A DNA stretch of 64,000 bases from Bdellovibrio sp. 22V (GTDB lineage: Bacteria > Bdellovibrionota > Bdellovibrionia > Bdellovibrionales > Bdellovibrionaceae): positions 1,984,001 to 2,048,000 of the forward strand of contig NZ_CP125854.1 in NCBI RefSeq assembly GCF_030169785.1. The letters run 5' to 3'. This document shows positions 43,663-52,596 of this stretch, piece by piece. The notes below the pieces were generated by a model. It was not told the origin of the DNA. It worked only from the letters and a program-made list of their open reading frames with translations, and did no database searches. The first letter of the stretch is position 1. Each line of letters begins with the position of its first letter. Both the position numbers and the translations under genes were made by a program.

Positions 43663-44562
43663 TTAATCCCCGTCAATAGGGCGAGGATTTTCTTTTAAGC
43701 TGTTGTCCACTGGTTTTGGCACAATAGCGCGGCGAAGTTTCAAATCAAAAACTTCCGTGTCAGCCAAAACATGCAGGCGAATGTCGTGCATCGACATTGT
43801 TTTTTCCGCGGAGGCCTCGGAAATATTGGTGTAAGTCACGCCTCGTCCGTCGATCACATACACGGCGTTTTCACCGATGATTTCGAAGTGGTCTTTCTCG
43901 ACGATAATCGCGGTTCCTTCATCAATACCGATGCCAAGAATTCCGGGATTGAGCGCGACAGCCCCTAACAAGCGACCGATACGTCCGCGCTGCGCGAAGT
44001 GCTGGTCGATAATCATGTTTTCAACGAAGCGCAGTCCGGGTGCCATCATCCAGTTGCCGACTTTATGTGACTCGGTGTTTTCTCCTCCGACAAGCATGAC
44101 TTCGCCCATGATCGAGGCACCGGCGGAAGTTCCGGCAAGAGTTCCTCCGTTTTTAAAAATCTCTACCATCCAATCAATGACGAGAGTTCCACCTAACTTA
44201 GTGGTGACTTTGAGCTGATCGCCCCCGGTAAAGAAAACGGTGGTGGCTCCCCTAAAGAGGTGTTCTTTGTCGAGAGTGTCTTCAGGTTGATTGACATAGA
44301 AATGCTCGATCTGTTTTACACCGAGCTTACGAAAAATATTATAATAATCATTCCAGACTTCTTCGGCCACTTCACTGGCCGCAGTCACAATCACCATTTT
44401 CCCGCCGTCGGTGCGTGACGCGACTTCTTTGAGTATACGCATTTCGCCGGTTTTATCTTCGCGACCACCGATGATAATAAGAGTTCCGCCTTTATGGGTG
44501 ACTTTGGTGCGCTTTGCTTTGACCCGCGACCTTTTGTGATTAACCTTTTTTCCTGATGCCAT
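43663..44562 (-). CDS. cphB: Cyanophycinase
   Basis: A 299-residue serine exopeptidase of the S51 family: IIGGREDK at the N-terminus, GGDQLKVTT, and the nucleophile Ser in GTSAGAS, followed by QHFAQRGRIGRL. It hydrolyses cyanophycin (multi-L-arginyl-poly-L-aspartate) to beta-Asp-Arg dipeptides. The start at 44562 (MASGKKVNHKRS) overlaps the dipeptidase gene by 23 bases. Lacks a signal peptide, so cytoplasmic. Third gene of the cyanophycin operon. Confidence 0.92.
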   Translation of the reverse strand: MASGKKVNHKRSRVKAKRTKVTHKGGTLIIIGGREDKTGEMRILKEVASRTDGGKMVIVTAASEVAEEVWNDYYNIFRKLGVKQIEHFYVNQPEDTLDKEHLFRGATTVFFTGGDQLKVTTKLGGTLVIDWMVEIFKNGGTLAGTSAGASIMGEVMLVGGENTESHKVGNWMMAPGLRFVENMIIDQHFAQRGRIGRLLGAVALNPGILGIGIDEGTAIIVEKDHFEIIGENAVYVIDGRGVTYTNISEASAEKTMSMHDIRLHVLADTEVFDLKLRRAIVPKPVDNSLKENPRPIDGD

Positions 44563-45685
44563 ATATATCAAAGCCTCTTCTTGAAATTCTAAAGTCTTCA
44601 CCTGTGATGTATTTTCCGTCTTTCACGAAGATCTGTCCTCGGGATATAACATGTTTCATCGCAAGTTCTTTAACGTCGAAGATGGCGAGGTCTGCATCAC
44701 AACCGACAAGGATTCGTCCTTTTTGACTGAGCTCTAATGCTCTTGCAGGATGAGACGTGAAGTGCGGTATGAGTTCTTCGAGACTCAAACCATGTTGAAG
44801 CACACCGGATCTAAGTTCCTCCCATAACTCGGAAGGCTTACCGATTCCGGCGTCCGAAGACACTGTGACTTGGCTCAACGGACCGCCGAGATCTTTATAT
44901 ATCTTGTACCAGTAACAAAAATCCCGCTCCCATAAGTCGAAGTCGATGAAGCAGCCTTTTTTTGCCAGGTCGATGGCCTCTTCCACTAACGCTTGACTGC
45001 GACCGATGTGAGTCATGTAGATCTTCGCCGGAATGACTTCATGTTGTTCCATTAAGTCGCGTATCGTCTGCAATCGTCTTTGCCCGGGACCTACGTGAAT
45101 GTGCGCGATGCCCGGTTTGTTAGCGAGCATTCCGCCGACGTAAGCATCGACCACAGCGCGTGCGAGATCGCGTAACTCCGGTTCGGGAGCTCGTCGGTCT
45201 GCAATAGCAAGTTCGCCGACACCGATCACCTCGGGAATATAAATGATGTCGTTGCGAACGGAATCCGTGATCGTGCGCGGAGGACAGTCGTAGCCTCCGG
45301 TGTAGCAAAAAGCATTAAGGCCAATATCGTTAAAGGCTTTCGCTTTGGCGATAAGTTCGGGCATTGTTTTGGTGGTGGTATCGACGCCGATGGTACCGAC
45401 AAGAGTGGTGACTCCGCCTTCGACACATTCGGAAACTAAAATTCCCAGACTTTGCGAAGAAAAACCGCCACGTTCGCCACTGCCTCCGGTTAAGTGCAGA
45501 TGCGGATCAATCAAACCCGGAATAATGTAACAGCCAGAACAATCAAGGACTTCTACTTGCAATTCGTCGAGCGTTTGCACCGAGACATTGCCGATTCTCT
45601 CAATTTTGGAACGGGCAATAAGAAGATTCGCTTTTTTGAAAGCGCCTTCTACAAAGATATGTCCGTTTTCCAAATAAGTCATCAT
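44540..45685 (-). CDS. iadA: Isoaspartyl dipeptidase
   Basis: A 381-residue amidohydrolase. The metal-binding DPHLHLTGG near residue 63 and the long IadA-like GTIGVDTTTKTMPELIAKAK block identify the beta-aspartyl dipeptidase branch. In this operon it should split the beta-Asp-Arg released by cyanophycinase into Asp and Arg, completing polymer recovery. Its ATG overlaps the cphA stop by 4 bases, so translation is coupled. Confidence 0.9.
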   Translation of the reverse strand: MMTYLENGHIFVEGAFKKANLLIARSKIERIGNVSVQTLDELQVEVLDCSGCYIIPGLIDPHLHLTGGSGERGGFSSQSLGILVSECVEGGVTTLVGTIGVDTTTKTMPELIAKAKAFNDIGLNAFCYTGGYDCPPRTITDSVRNDIIYIPEVIGVGELAIADRRAPEPELRDLARAVVDAYVGGMLANKPGIAHIHVGPGQRRLQTIRDLMEQHEVIPAKIYMTHIGRSQALVEEAIDLAKKGCFIDFDLWERDFCYWYKIYKDLGGPLSQVTVSSDAGIGKPSELWEELRSGVLQHGLSLEELIPHFTSHPARALELSQKGRILVGCDADLAIFDVKELAMKHVISRGQIFVKDGKYITGEDFRISRRGFDIYGIRKKG

Positions 45686-48501
45686 AGATGCATAGTTGCT
45701 CGTTCGCTTGTTTCACGAGGTTTGATGTTATTCTTCAAGGCGACGTGTGACACGCGAGTCAGCTTGAAATCGGAAAGCATTTCTAGCGTTGTACTCAAAG
45801 ACTCGAAGAAAATGACAATAACTTCGCCCTTCTGTATCTGACTCACAGCTTTTTTTATCGCATCGGCCTGATTGAATATAGCTTCATGTTTGATGTGAGG
45901 GTAAAAGCTGTCAAATAACTTGGTCAGACGCTCGGGAACTTCCCCGGGTTGTCGTCCGCGCAAATCAAAATCATCACGCAGAATAATGTGATCGAAGTAG
46001 TGCGCTACTTTATGCCCGGCAAGATCAATCAAATCTGTTTCTCTGTCACCTGGTAAACCGAACACGGCGGTTTTCTTTGTGCAGTTCCAGTGATTCAGCA
46101 TTTCTCCGATGCTTTCGATGGCATCGGAATTGTGGCCGTAGTCTAAAATGACGTGGCCTTCGCCCACTTGATAAATGTTGAGGCGACCGGCATTTTCTTC
46201 TTCAGGATCGAACTCTTTAAGCGCACGCATAATGTCTTCGCTGAAAACACCTAACGCTAATGTTGCGCAGAGAGCGGCAAGCACATTGGCGACCTGAAAT
46301 TTTGCAAATCCATCGAGAGTGATCGGAAGATCTCCAGCCTTTGTCAAAACTTGAATTTTTCCATGACGGCAAGAAAACAGCCAGCCTTCTTCGAGCCAGC
46401 AAGCATCTTGCCCCGAAGCCATATGTGCGACGAGCAAAGGGTTGTTGGGATTAAGAGAAAACAACATGATCTTTCGCGGAATCTCTTTTATGCGCGAACT
46501 TTGTAAAATGCCGACCGAATGAGGATCATCGGCATTGAGCACGATCGTGCCACCTTCGCGAACTCGCTCGGCAACTAACGACTTGATCCACACCAGATCT
46601 TCAATAGAGTCGATCCCATCTTGTCCGATGTGATCAGGCCTGATGTTTGTGATGACACCCACATCGGACCAATCATAGGCCAAACCGCCACGCAAAATTC
46701 CTCCGCGGGCCAGCTCTAAGACGGCACAGTCGACGGCGGGATCATTTAATATAACATTCGCAGAGAAGGGACCTGATGTATCGCCTTTTAGAATTTGCTC
46801 TTTGCCAAGCCAAATTCCCTCGGTGCTTGTCATACCCACGCACGTGCGGGGTTGAGCTCCCATAATTTTACGGATCATGCGCACGACCGTCGTCTTTCCG
46901 TTTGTACCGGTGACGCCGATAATTGGAATGCGGGCTGACTTTGGATCCGGATACATCATGTTCATAATATTTTCGCCGACATCGCGGGATTTTCCCTCTG
47001 AAGCGGCGAGATGCATGCGCAGTCCGGGAGCAGCATTGACTTCTATAATTTTAAAATAAGGATTTATGGGCTCTTGGATATTGCTGTGAATGACGTCGAT
47101 ACCGCAGATATCCAAATTCACGAGACGAGCGACACGTTCAGAGGCAGAGCGAATTTCGGGATGAACTTCATCGGTCACATCTTTCGCAGTTCCGCCGCCA
47201 GAAAGATTGGCATTCCCGCGCAGCAGAACCGTTTGTCCCGCCGGAATGACAGATTCCAATGTCAGTCCTTGTTTTGCCAACGTCGCGGTCACGCCTTCAT
47301 CGATGATGACTTTGGATAACACACAGGAGTGGCCGACACCGCGTAAAGGATTTGAATTCAAAATATCAATCAATTGCTGGGCTGTCTTTTCGCCGTCCCC
47401 TGTCACGGTAGGCGGTCTGCGTTCAGAAGCCGCAGTGAATTTTCCGTCGACAACTAGAATGCGATAATCTTTTCCTTCGCACATCTCTTCGACGATGATC
47501 GCATCCGAATGTTTTTTTGCGGCGGCAAACGCCTCTAGCATTTCTTCTTTGGTTTTAAGATTGACGGCCACACCATTACCGTGATGGCCGTCAAAAGGTT
47601 TGAGGACCCATGGACCGTGCAACATTTCCATCGCATCGTTGATTTCGTCTTCAGAGCGAATCACAAGTCCGTCAGGCACGGGAATACCTGCGTCGCGCAG
47701 AAATTCTTTTGTGACGTCTTTATCTTGAACTAACTCGGCTCCGATAAGACTGGTTTTATCCGTCAAAGAGGCTTGAATTTTGCGAATGCCTTTACCATAA
47801 CCGAATTGAATCAACCCTCCAGAGATTTTTTTATAAGGAATTTTCTTTCGGCGGGCGGCACGCAAAATGGATTCCGTGCTGGGACCCTCGTTGGAATCTT
47901 CCACTGCAGAGCGAATTCTTTCAATCGTACCGGGGATATCGAACTCCGTTTTCTCAAGAATGGATTGAATCAAGGCATGACTTGCTCGTAATGCAATGGC
48001 CATGGCTCGTTCGTTGGTGAAGCGCGTGATAATTTGATAAACACCGGGTCGTCCTGCGTACCGGGATTTTCCGTAAGTGACATCCATACCCGCAAGATGA
48101 CTCAGTTCTAAAGCCACATGTTCAATGATATGGGCCATGTAGGTTCCGCGTTCGAGGCGTTCAAAAAAACCGCCCGGCTTTTGCGGCGAACAACGATGCT
48201 CAAAAAGACTTGGTAAAAGGGCTTTGAGTTTTTCATTAAACTCGGGAATCTCGTTACTTGCGGTGTCTACTAAGTCTTCGAGATCCACTTGCATAATCAT
48301 CACGGGGCGGCTGTGAAAAACGTTGGGTCCTGGGATGACTTTGATGTTGAGCACTTTCATTTGTTTCACCATTTCATAAAAGTTATCGGCGTTGACTCGC
48401 AATAAAACTCGCCAAGGTTGAGGATCAACAATGCCGGGCATCTTCTCGGCATTGTTTTCCTCGGACAAGTTAGAAAATTGAAATGTACATGACTTTGGCA
48501 A
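45682..48501 (-). CDS. cphA: Cyanophycin synthetase
   Basis: A ~939-residue enzyme that polymerises Asp and Arg using ATP. In order: N-terminal domain (~50-200, RPVMIMQVDLEDL, HIIEHVALELSHLAGM); ATP-grasp domain with KPFDGHHGNGV (301-311); Mur-ligase-like domain with P-loop GVTGTNGKT (529-537). This order is diagnostic for CphA. The annotated TTG start gives ~48 residues before the family start (ATG 48357 is an alternative); ribosome sites are weak at both. It opens the cphA-iadA-cphB operon; the SDR gene ends 24 bases upstream. Confidence 0.92.
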   Translation of the reverse strand: MPKSCTFQFSNLSEENNAEKMPGIVDPQPWRVLLRVNADNFYEMVKQMKVLNIKVIPGPNVFHSRPVMIMQVDLEDLVDTASNEIPEFNEKLKALLPSLFEHRCSPQKPGGFFERLERGTYMAHIIEHVALELSHLAGMDVTYGKSRYAGRPGVYQIITRFTNERAMAIALRASHALIQSILEKTEFDIPGTIERIRSAVEDSNEGPSTESILRAARRKKIPYKKISGGLIQFGYGKGIRKIQASLTDKTSLIGAELVQDKDVTKEFLRDAGIPVPDGLVIRSEDEINDAMEMLHGPWVLKPFDGHHGNGVAVNLKTKEEMLEAFAAAKKHSDAIIVEEMCEGKDYRILVVDGKFTAASERRPPTVTGDGEKTAQQLIDILNSNPLRGVGHSCVLSKVIIDEGVTATLAKQGLTLESVIPAGQTVLLRGNANLSGGGTAKDVTDEVHPEIRSASERVARLVNLDICGIDVIHSNIQEPINPYFKIIEVNAAPGLRMHLAASEGKSRDVGENIMNMMYPDPKSARIPIIGVTGTNGKTTVVRMIRKIMGAQPRTCVGMTSTEGIWLGKEQILKGDTSGPFSANVILNDPAVDCAVLELARGGILRGGLAYDWSDVGVITNIRPDHIGQDGIDSIEDLVWIKSLVAERVREGGTIVLNADDPHSVGILQSSRIKEIPRKIMLFSLNPNNPLLVAHMASGQDACWLEEGWLFSCRHGKIQVLTKAGDLPITLDGFAKFQVANVLAALCATLALGVFSEDIMRALKEFDPEEENAGRLNIYQVGEGHVILDYGHNSDAIESIGEMLNHWNCTKKTAVFGLPGDRETDLIDLAGHKVAHYFDHIILRDDFDLRGRQPGEVPERLTKLFDSFYPHIKHEAIFNQADAIKKAVSQIQKGEVIVIFFESLSTTLEMLSDFKLTRVSHVALKNNIKPRETSERATMHL

Positions 48502-48524
48502 AGCCTCGCCAAGGCACTCACGCG

Positions 48525-49493
48525 TTAATGATGTGAGTGGTCGTCGGTAAGATGTCGTTCTTTCATGTTCTTTTTCTCTTTGATTTTGCCGCGATGGTGA
48601 CCAGTGAGTTCACCTTCATGTGGAGGCGCATTAAAGAGTCCTTCATTTTTTCGATCATGATTTAACGAAGTTCCCTTGCTCTGATCTTTAAAAAGTTTCT
48701 TCTCCATATACATGTCGGTTGTTTCCGGCATGAGAAATTCCATCACGGCTGTCATCATCGAAGGCGCGCCGACATAAATATCGCGCTCAGGATCCACAGC
48801 GCATTTCAAAATGGCCTCGGCAACATAGTCCGGATGGTAAGCAGGATCGGGCAAAGACGGTTCACCATTGCGCAAGCGATTCACCGCGTGATCGGGAAAC
48901 GGCGTATTGATGGCGGTGGGACGAATCAAGCAGACTTCGATAGGGATCTTGTCAAAAGACAGCTCCATACGCAAAGCATCCGTGTACGCTTTTACCGCGT
49001 GTTTTGTGCAAGAATAGATTCCTTGGAGCGGGATGGAGCGGGCAGAAACCTCGCTGCCAATGTTAACGAGGACGCCACCCCGAGCGCGCATGGCATCGAC
49101 GGCGACGTGACAGCCGTGGCGAACGCCCCAGAAGTTTGTTTCAAAAAGTTCGCGCTCCTCGGCTTCGGGAATTTCTAAAAGAGGACCGTAAACGGAGCCG
49201 CCCGCATTGTTCACCCACGTATCAATGTTTCCGAATTTGCTTTCGGCTTCACGGCGCACGTTATCCAAGTCGGCGAGACTTCTGACGTCGGCGCGAACGG
49301 GCAGAACGGAACCTCCGGTGACATTCAATTTTTCCGCAATCGAGCGAAGATCTTCTTCATTGCGGGAACAAATGACAACGTTGGCGCCGCGACGGGCGGC
49401 CATTTCCGCAGTGGCAAGACCAATGCCGCTGGAGGCTCCAGTAATGACAAGCGTTTGTTGCTCAAGAGGTTTTGGTTTGAATGATTTCGCCAT
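48525..49493 (-). CDS. Short-chain dehydrogenase/reductase
   Basis: A 322-residue SDR oxidoreductase: cofactor motif TGASSGIG near residue 19, NNAGG, and the catalytic YSCTKHA. Extended C-terminal tail rich in His and Lys (ends DDHSHH) is unusual. It is in the same orientation just before cphA, 24 bases apart, and might belong to that operon, but no metabolic link to cyanophycin is evident. Substrate unknown. Confidence 0.88.
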   Translation of the reverse strand: MAKSFKPKPLEQQTLVITGASSGIGLATAEMAARRGANVVICSRNEEDLRSIAEKLNVTGGSVLPVRADVRSLADLDNVRREAESKFGNIDTWVNNAGGSVYGPLLEIPEAEERELFETNFWGVRHGCHVAVDAMRARGGVLVNIGSEVSARSIPLQGIYSCTKHAVKAYTDALRMELSFDKIPIEVCLIRPTAINTPFPDHAVNRLRNGEPSLPDPAYHPDYVAEAILKCAVDPERDIYVGAPSMMTAVMEFLMPETTDMYMEKKLFKDQSKGTSLNHDRKNEGLFNAPPHEGELTGHHRGKIKEKKNMKERHLTDDHSHH

Positions 49494-49593
49494 AATGTCC
49501 TCCTCGTCGAAATGTGTACCGAATTAGGTTTCCAAGGTTTCAAAAAATTCGGAACTCTCTCGAGGCGGGAGTGCGAACATACAACTTTCTTCC

Positions 49594-49599
49594 CTAGAC
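49594..49599 (+). promoter_or_regulatory. CTAGAC box before flaG
   Basis: Same hexamer as found next to both flagellin promoters; here 13 bases upstream of the flaG -35. See finding on CTAGAC. Confidence 0.35.
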
Positions 49600-49612
49600 T
49601 AAGAGCGTGAAT

Positions 49613-49640
49613 TTAAGTTTCTTTTGTGAAAACCCGATAA
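49613..49640 (+). promoter_or_regulatory. Sigma-28-like promoter of flaG operon
   Basis: TTAAGTTT, 12 bases, CCCGATAA (7 of 8 to the -10 consensus). Transcription would begin about 49647, only ~3 bases before the ATG at 49650. Confidence 0.6.
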
Positions 49641-49649
49641 GTTACTCGT

Positions 49650-50027
49650 ATGAATATCAAAGGATTTTTCTCCAACATTCTGCCGAACAACGAAGTTCGC
49701 TCTGTGGAAAGAGTGGGGAAAACCATTAAGTCCGATGAAACGCATGACAGAGATGCCAACGGTCAAGAAACTTACGGTGGAAACCAAGAACAACAGCGTG
49801 AGCCGATGACTGATGAGCAACTCGAAAAAGCGATGGAGCACTTGCGCAGTTTGCCTGCGATGAAAGAGCACAAGTGGACAGTGCATCTCGAAGAAGAAGA
49901 AGGAAATCGTTTTGTCATCGTGAAAGATAACTTGGGAAGCGTGATTCGCAGAATTCCTGAGTTGGAATTGTGGACTTTGCCTACGGATAACTCTCCGAGA
50001 GGCCAACTCCTCAAACGCTCGGCTTAA
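49650..50027 (+). CDS. flaG: FlaG-like flagellar protein
   Basis: A 125-residue protein; the last ~60 residues contain RFVIVKDNLGSVIRRIPELELW, the FlaG pattern (VVRV.D..TGEVIRQIP). FlaG influences filament length. Its position directly before fliD, and the sigma-28-like promoter, support the call. The start codon lies just after the -10, so the mRNA may be leaderless. Confidence 0.8.
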   Translation: MNIKGFFSNILPNNEVRSVERVGKTIKSDETHDRDANGQETYGGNQEQQREPMTDEQLEKAMEHLRSLPAMKEHKWTVHLEEEEGNRFVIVKDNLGSVIRRIPELELWTLPTDNSPRGQLLKRSA

Positions 50028-50198
50028 TATTTTTTTGCACCCAGCATTTGCTTCCTAGATCGACGTCCTGAAAAACAGCCTTCTGTCAAAATTTCCTCCG
50101 GATAAATTGCATTAGACGCCACAAAGCCGTTCGCCTGGCCCTTTCGAGAGACATTTAATTGACTCACTGTCTATGGTTCGTTTTGAGACAATGAATTC

Positions 50199-51566
50199 AT
50201 GGCAGGCATTCGTTTTACAGGCATGGCCTCTGGGCTACCACCGAATATCGTAGATCAGCTGATGGAAGCTGAGCGTATTCCTGTGAAACAAATGGAAGTG
50301 CAAAAGACGAAGCAAGAGGACAAGTTGAAGCTTGTCAACGAGCTTGAGACGAAAGTGACTGACATCACTAAAAATCTCACAGAGCTTACTTCGACAAGCG
50401 GGTTCATCGATAAGAAATTTATCAGTGGTGATCCGAATGTGGTGGAAGGACAAGTCGATCCTTCCGCAGCCGTTCCTGGAGATTATTCGATTGAAGTCGT
50501 ACAGCTGGCGCAAAAGCCCGCGGCGATTTCAAACGGATTTCCGGACAAGGATGAATCGCAAATTGGTGTTGGTTACATCAAGTTTGAGACTCCGGAAGGA
50601 ACGAAAGAAGTTTACATCAATGGAAGCAATTCCACTTTGGAAGGCGTCGTTAAACAAATCAACGCTGCCAATGTGGGATTAAAAGCGCAAGTGCTTGAAG
50701 ATAGAAAAGATGCAGAAAACCCTTTCAAGCTTTTGATTTCGGGGCTTTCTGCAGGAAAAGACAATCAGGTTACTTTCCCAAAGATTTATCTTTTGGATGG
50801 GGACCAGGATTTGTACTTCGATGAATCGCGCAAAGCACAGAACGCGAAAGTTAAAGTTGACGGGTTTGAGATCGAGCTTCCCGACAACAAGTCGACGGAT
50901 TTGATTCCGGGTGTGACGTTGGATTTTAAATCAGCGGCGCCGGGGCGGGAAATCCGCATGAGCGTGAAAGAAAATCTGGAAGTGATCAGCGGCAAGATCA
51001 AAAGTTTTGTCGATGCTTACAATGCGGCTTTGGATTTTATCCAAAAGCAAAACAAACTGACGGCAGGTGACGGGAAAAACCCCAAACTTGGTCCGTTGGG
51101 TGGTGACGGGATGTTGCGTTCCATTGAGAACAGTCTTCGTCGCATCATCCTCAATCCGCAGATGGGTGTTGAAACGCCGATCCGACGTGTTGGGGAATTG
51201 GGAATTGAGTTTAACAGAAACGGTACGTTGAACTTCAATCAAGACAAGTTCAACAAAGTTTTGAATGCAAACCCGGCGGGAGTGGCTGCTTTCTTCCGCG
51301 GCGACGGTTTCAATACAGGCTTCGTTTCTGGTTTGAAAAGAGAGATCGGGAATCTGTTAAACGGTCAGTTCGGAACGATCGCTAACAGAAAGAAAGGTCT
51401 GCAAGACAGAATCAATCAAGTGAATGGACGTATTGAAACAAAAGAACGTCAGCTTGAGAGAAAAGAGGAAAGTCTGCGCAGAAAATTTGCCGATCTGGAG
51501 TCGAAAATGTCGGACATGCAGGCACAGCAGGCAAGATTCGCAGCGATGGCTCCTAAAGCAGGATAA
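50199..51566 (+). CDS. fliD: Flagellar cap protein FliD
   Basis: A 455-residue cap protein with the FliD N-terminus (MAGIRFTGMASGLPPNIVDQLMEAERIP), a middle variable region, and a C-terminal coiled coil (~400-450). It caps the filament tip and helps flagellin fold. Followed by fliS after 36 bases. No signal peptide, consistent with type III flagellar export. Confidence 0.93.
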   Translation: MAGIRFTGMASGLPPNIVDQLMEAERIPVKQMEVQKTKQEDKLKLVNELETKVTDITKNLTELTSTSGFIDKKFISGDPNVVEGQVDPSAAVPGDYSIEVVQLAQKPAAISNGFPDKDESQIGVGYIKFETPEGTKEVYINGSNSTLEGVVKQINAANVGLKAQVLEDRKDAENPFKLLISGLSAGKDNQVTFPKIYLLDGDQDLYFDESRKAQNAKVKVDGFEIELPDNKSTDLIPGVTLDFKSAAPGREIRMSVKENLEVISGKIKSFVDAYNAALDFIQKQNKLTAGDGKNPKLGPLGGDGMLRSIENSLRRIILNPQMGVETPIRRVGELGIEFNRNGTLNFNQDKFNKVLNANPAGVAAFFRGDGFNTGFVSGLKREIGNLLNGQFGTIANRKKGLQDRINQVNGRIETKERQLERKEESLRRKFADLESKMSDMQAQQARFAAMAPKAG

Positions 51567-51602
51567 GTCGTTTTTATTTTTTAAGGATGTTGTGAGGGGA
51601 CT

Positions 51603-52010
51603 ATGAACAAGAATGCTTATCAGAAATATAAAACCACATCGGTGCAAAGTGCGAGCCGAGAGAAAATTCTTTTGATGCTTTATGAAGGGGCTATCAAATT
51701 CACGAAGCTTGCAATCAAAGCGGCGGAAGAAAAAAAGATCGCCGATCGCGGTATGAATATCGGGCGGGCATTCGATATTATCATGGAACTTAACAATACA
51801 CTGGATCACAAAGTCGGAGGCGATGTCGCTCTCCAGCTTGAGCAGCTCTATATGTTTATGATGGAGCAGTATACAAAAGCCAATATCTCGGGCGATCCAG
51901 AGCCTCTCAGAGCCAATCTAAAGCTTTTGCAAACGCTTTATGATGGTTGGGTTCAAGCAGTCGAAAAATTGAAAAAAGAAACAGATAACTCGGATAAAAA
52001 AGCGGGCTAA
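51603..52010 (+). CDS. fliS: Flagellin chaperone FliS
   Basis: A 135-residue helical protein with N-terminal YQKYKTTSVQSASREKILLMLYEGA, the FliS signature (Y...Y...SP..LI.MLYDGAI). It binds the C-terminus of flagellin to prevent premature polymerisation. GTGAGGGG lies before the start. Same operon as fliD. Confidence 0.93.
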   Translation: MNKNAYQKYKTTSVQSASREKILLMLYEGAIKFTKLAIKAAEEKKIADRGMNIGRAFDIIMELNNTLDHKVGGDVALQLEQLYMFMMEQYTKANISGDPEPLRANLKLLQTLYDGWVQAVEKLKKETDNSDKKAG

Positions 52011-52028
52011 TTCACGCCGGAGGGGAAC

Positions 52029-52451
52029 ATGACGAGAATTATCACCTTGTTAAACGAAAAGAATCACTATCTCGAAAAGTTCTATTCACTGAATGAAGTG
52101 GAGCTGGCGAATTTTGCCCAAGGGCAATTCGACAATCTCGAACACTTCTATCAAACACGTGAAAGAATTTTGGATGTTTTGAAGTACGTGGATGCGCAAA
52201 TTGAAAAAGCGCACGCGGAAGTCTCTCAAGAAGGCGTGAATGAATCAGAGCGCCGCGAGATCAAAGAGGCTTTGGCGATTAAGGACGAATACGTCGCGCG
52301 TATTATCGAGCAAGACATTCAAGTTCTGGCCTGCATCGAAACGGCGAAAAATTCCATCATCAAGGAATTGCAGGAAGTGCGTCGCAGCCGTAAAGCGGTG
52401 GGTGGCTACAAGACCAAGACTTTCCAAAATAGATTGGATGAAGAGGTCTAG
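52029..52451 (+). CDS. FliT/FlgN-like helical protein
   Basis: A 140-residue, almost wholly helical acidic protein starting 18 bases after fliS (GGAGGGG site). Its position and helical pattern (YLEKFYSLNEVELANFAQGQ...YQTRERILDVL) suggest a FliT or FlgN-type export chaperone for fliD or hook proteins. Sequence identity to those families is weak. Confidence 0.55.
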   Translation: MTRIITLLNEKNHYLEKFYSLNEVELANFAQGQFDNLEHFYQTRERILDVLKYVDAQIEKAHAEVSQEGVNESERREIKEALAIKDEYVARIIEQDIQVLACIETAKNSIIKELQEVRRSRKAVGGYKTKTFQNRLDEEV

Positions 52452-52596
52452 GAAAAATATTCCTGACAAAAACATGACGGCGAATTCGGCGAAAGAGTCA
52501 AACTCCTGGCCGAATTTGTCTCAGATCTAATAAAATACAAAACGAAGCTTTGGCATCTGTGTTGCTCTATCAGTTTCTTGTAGGAGACAAACTCAG

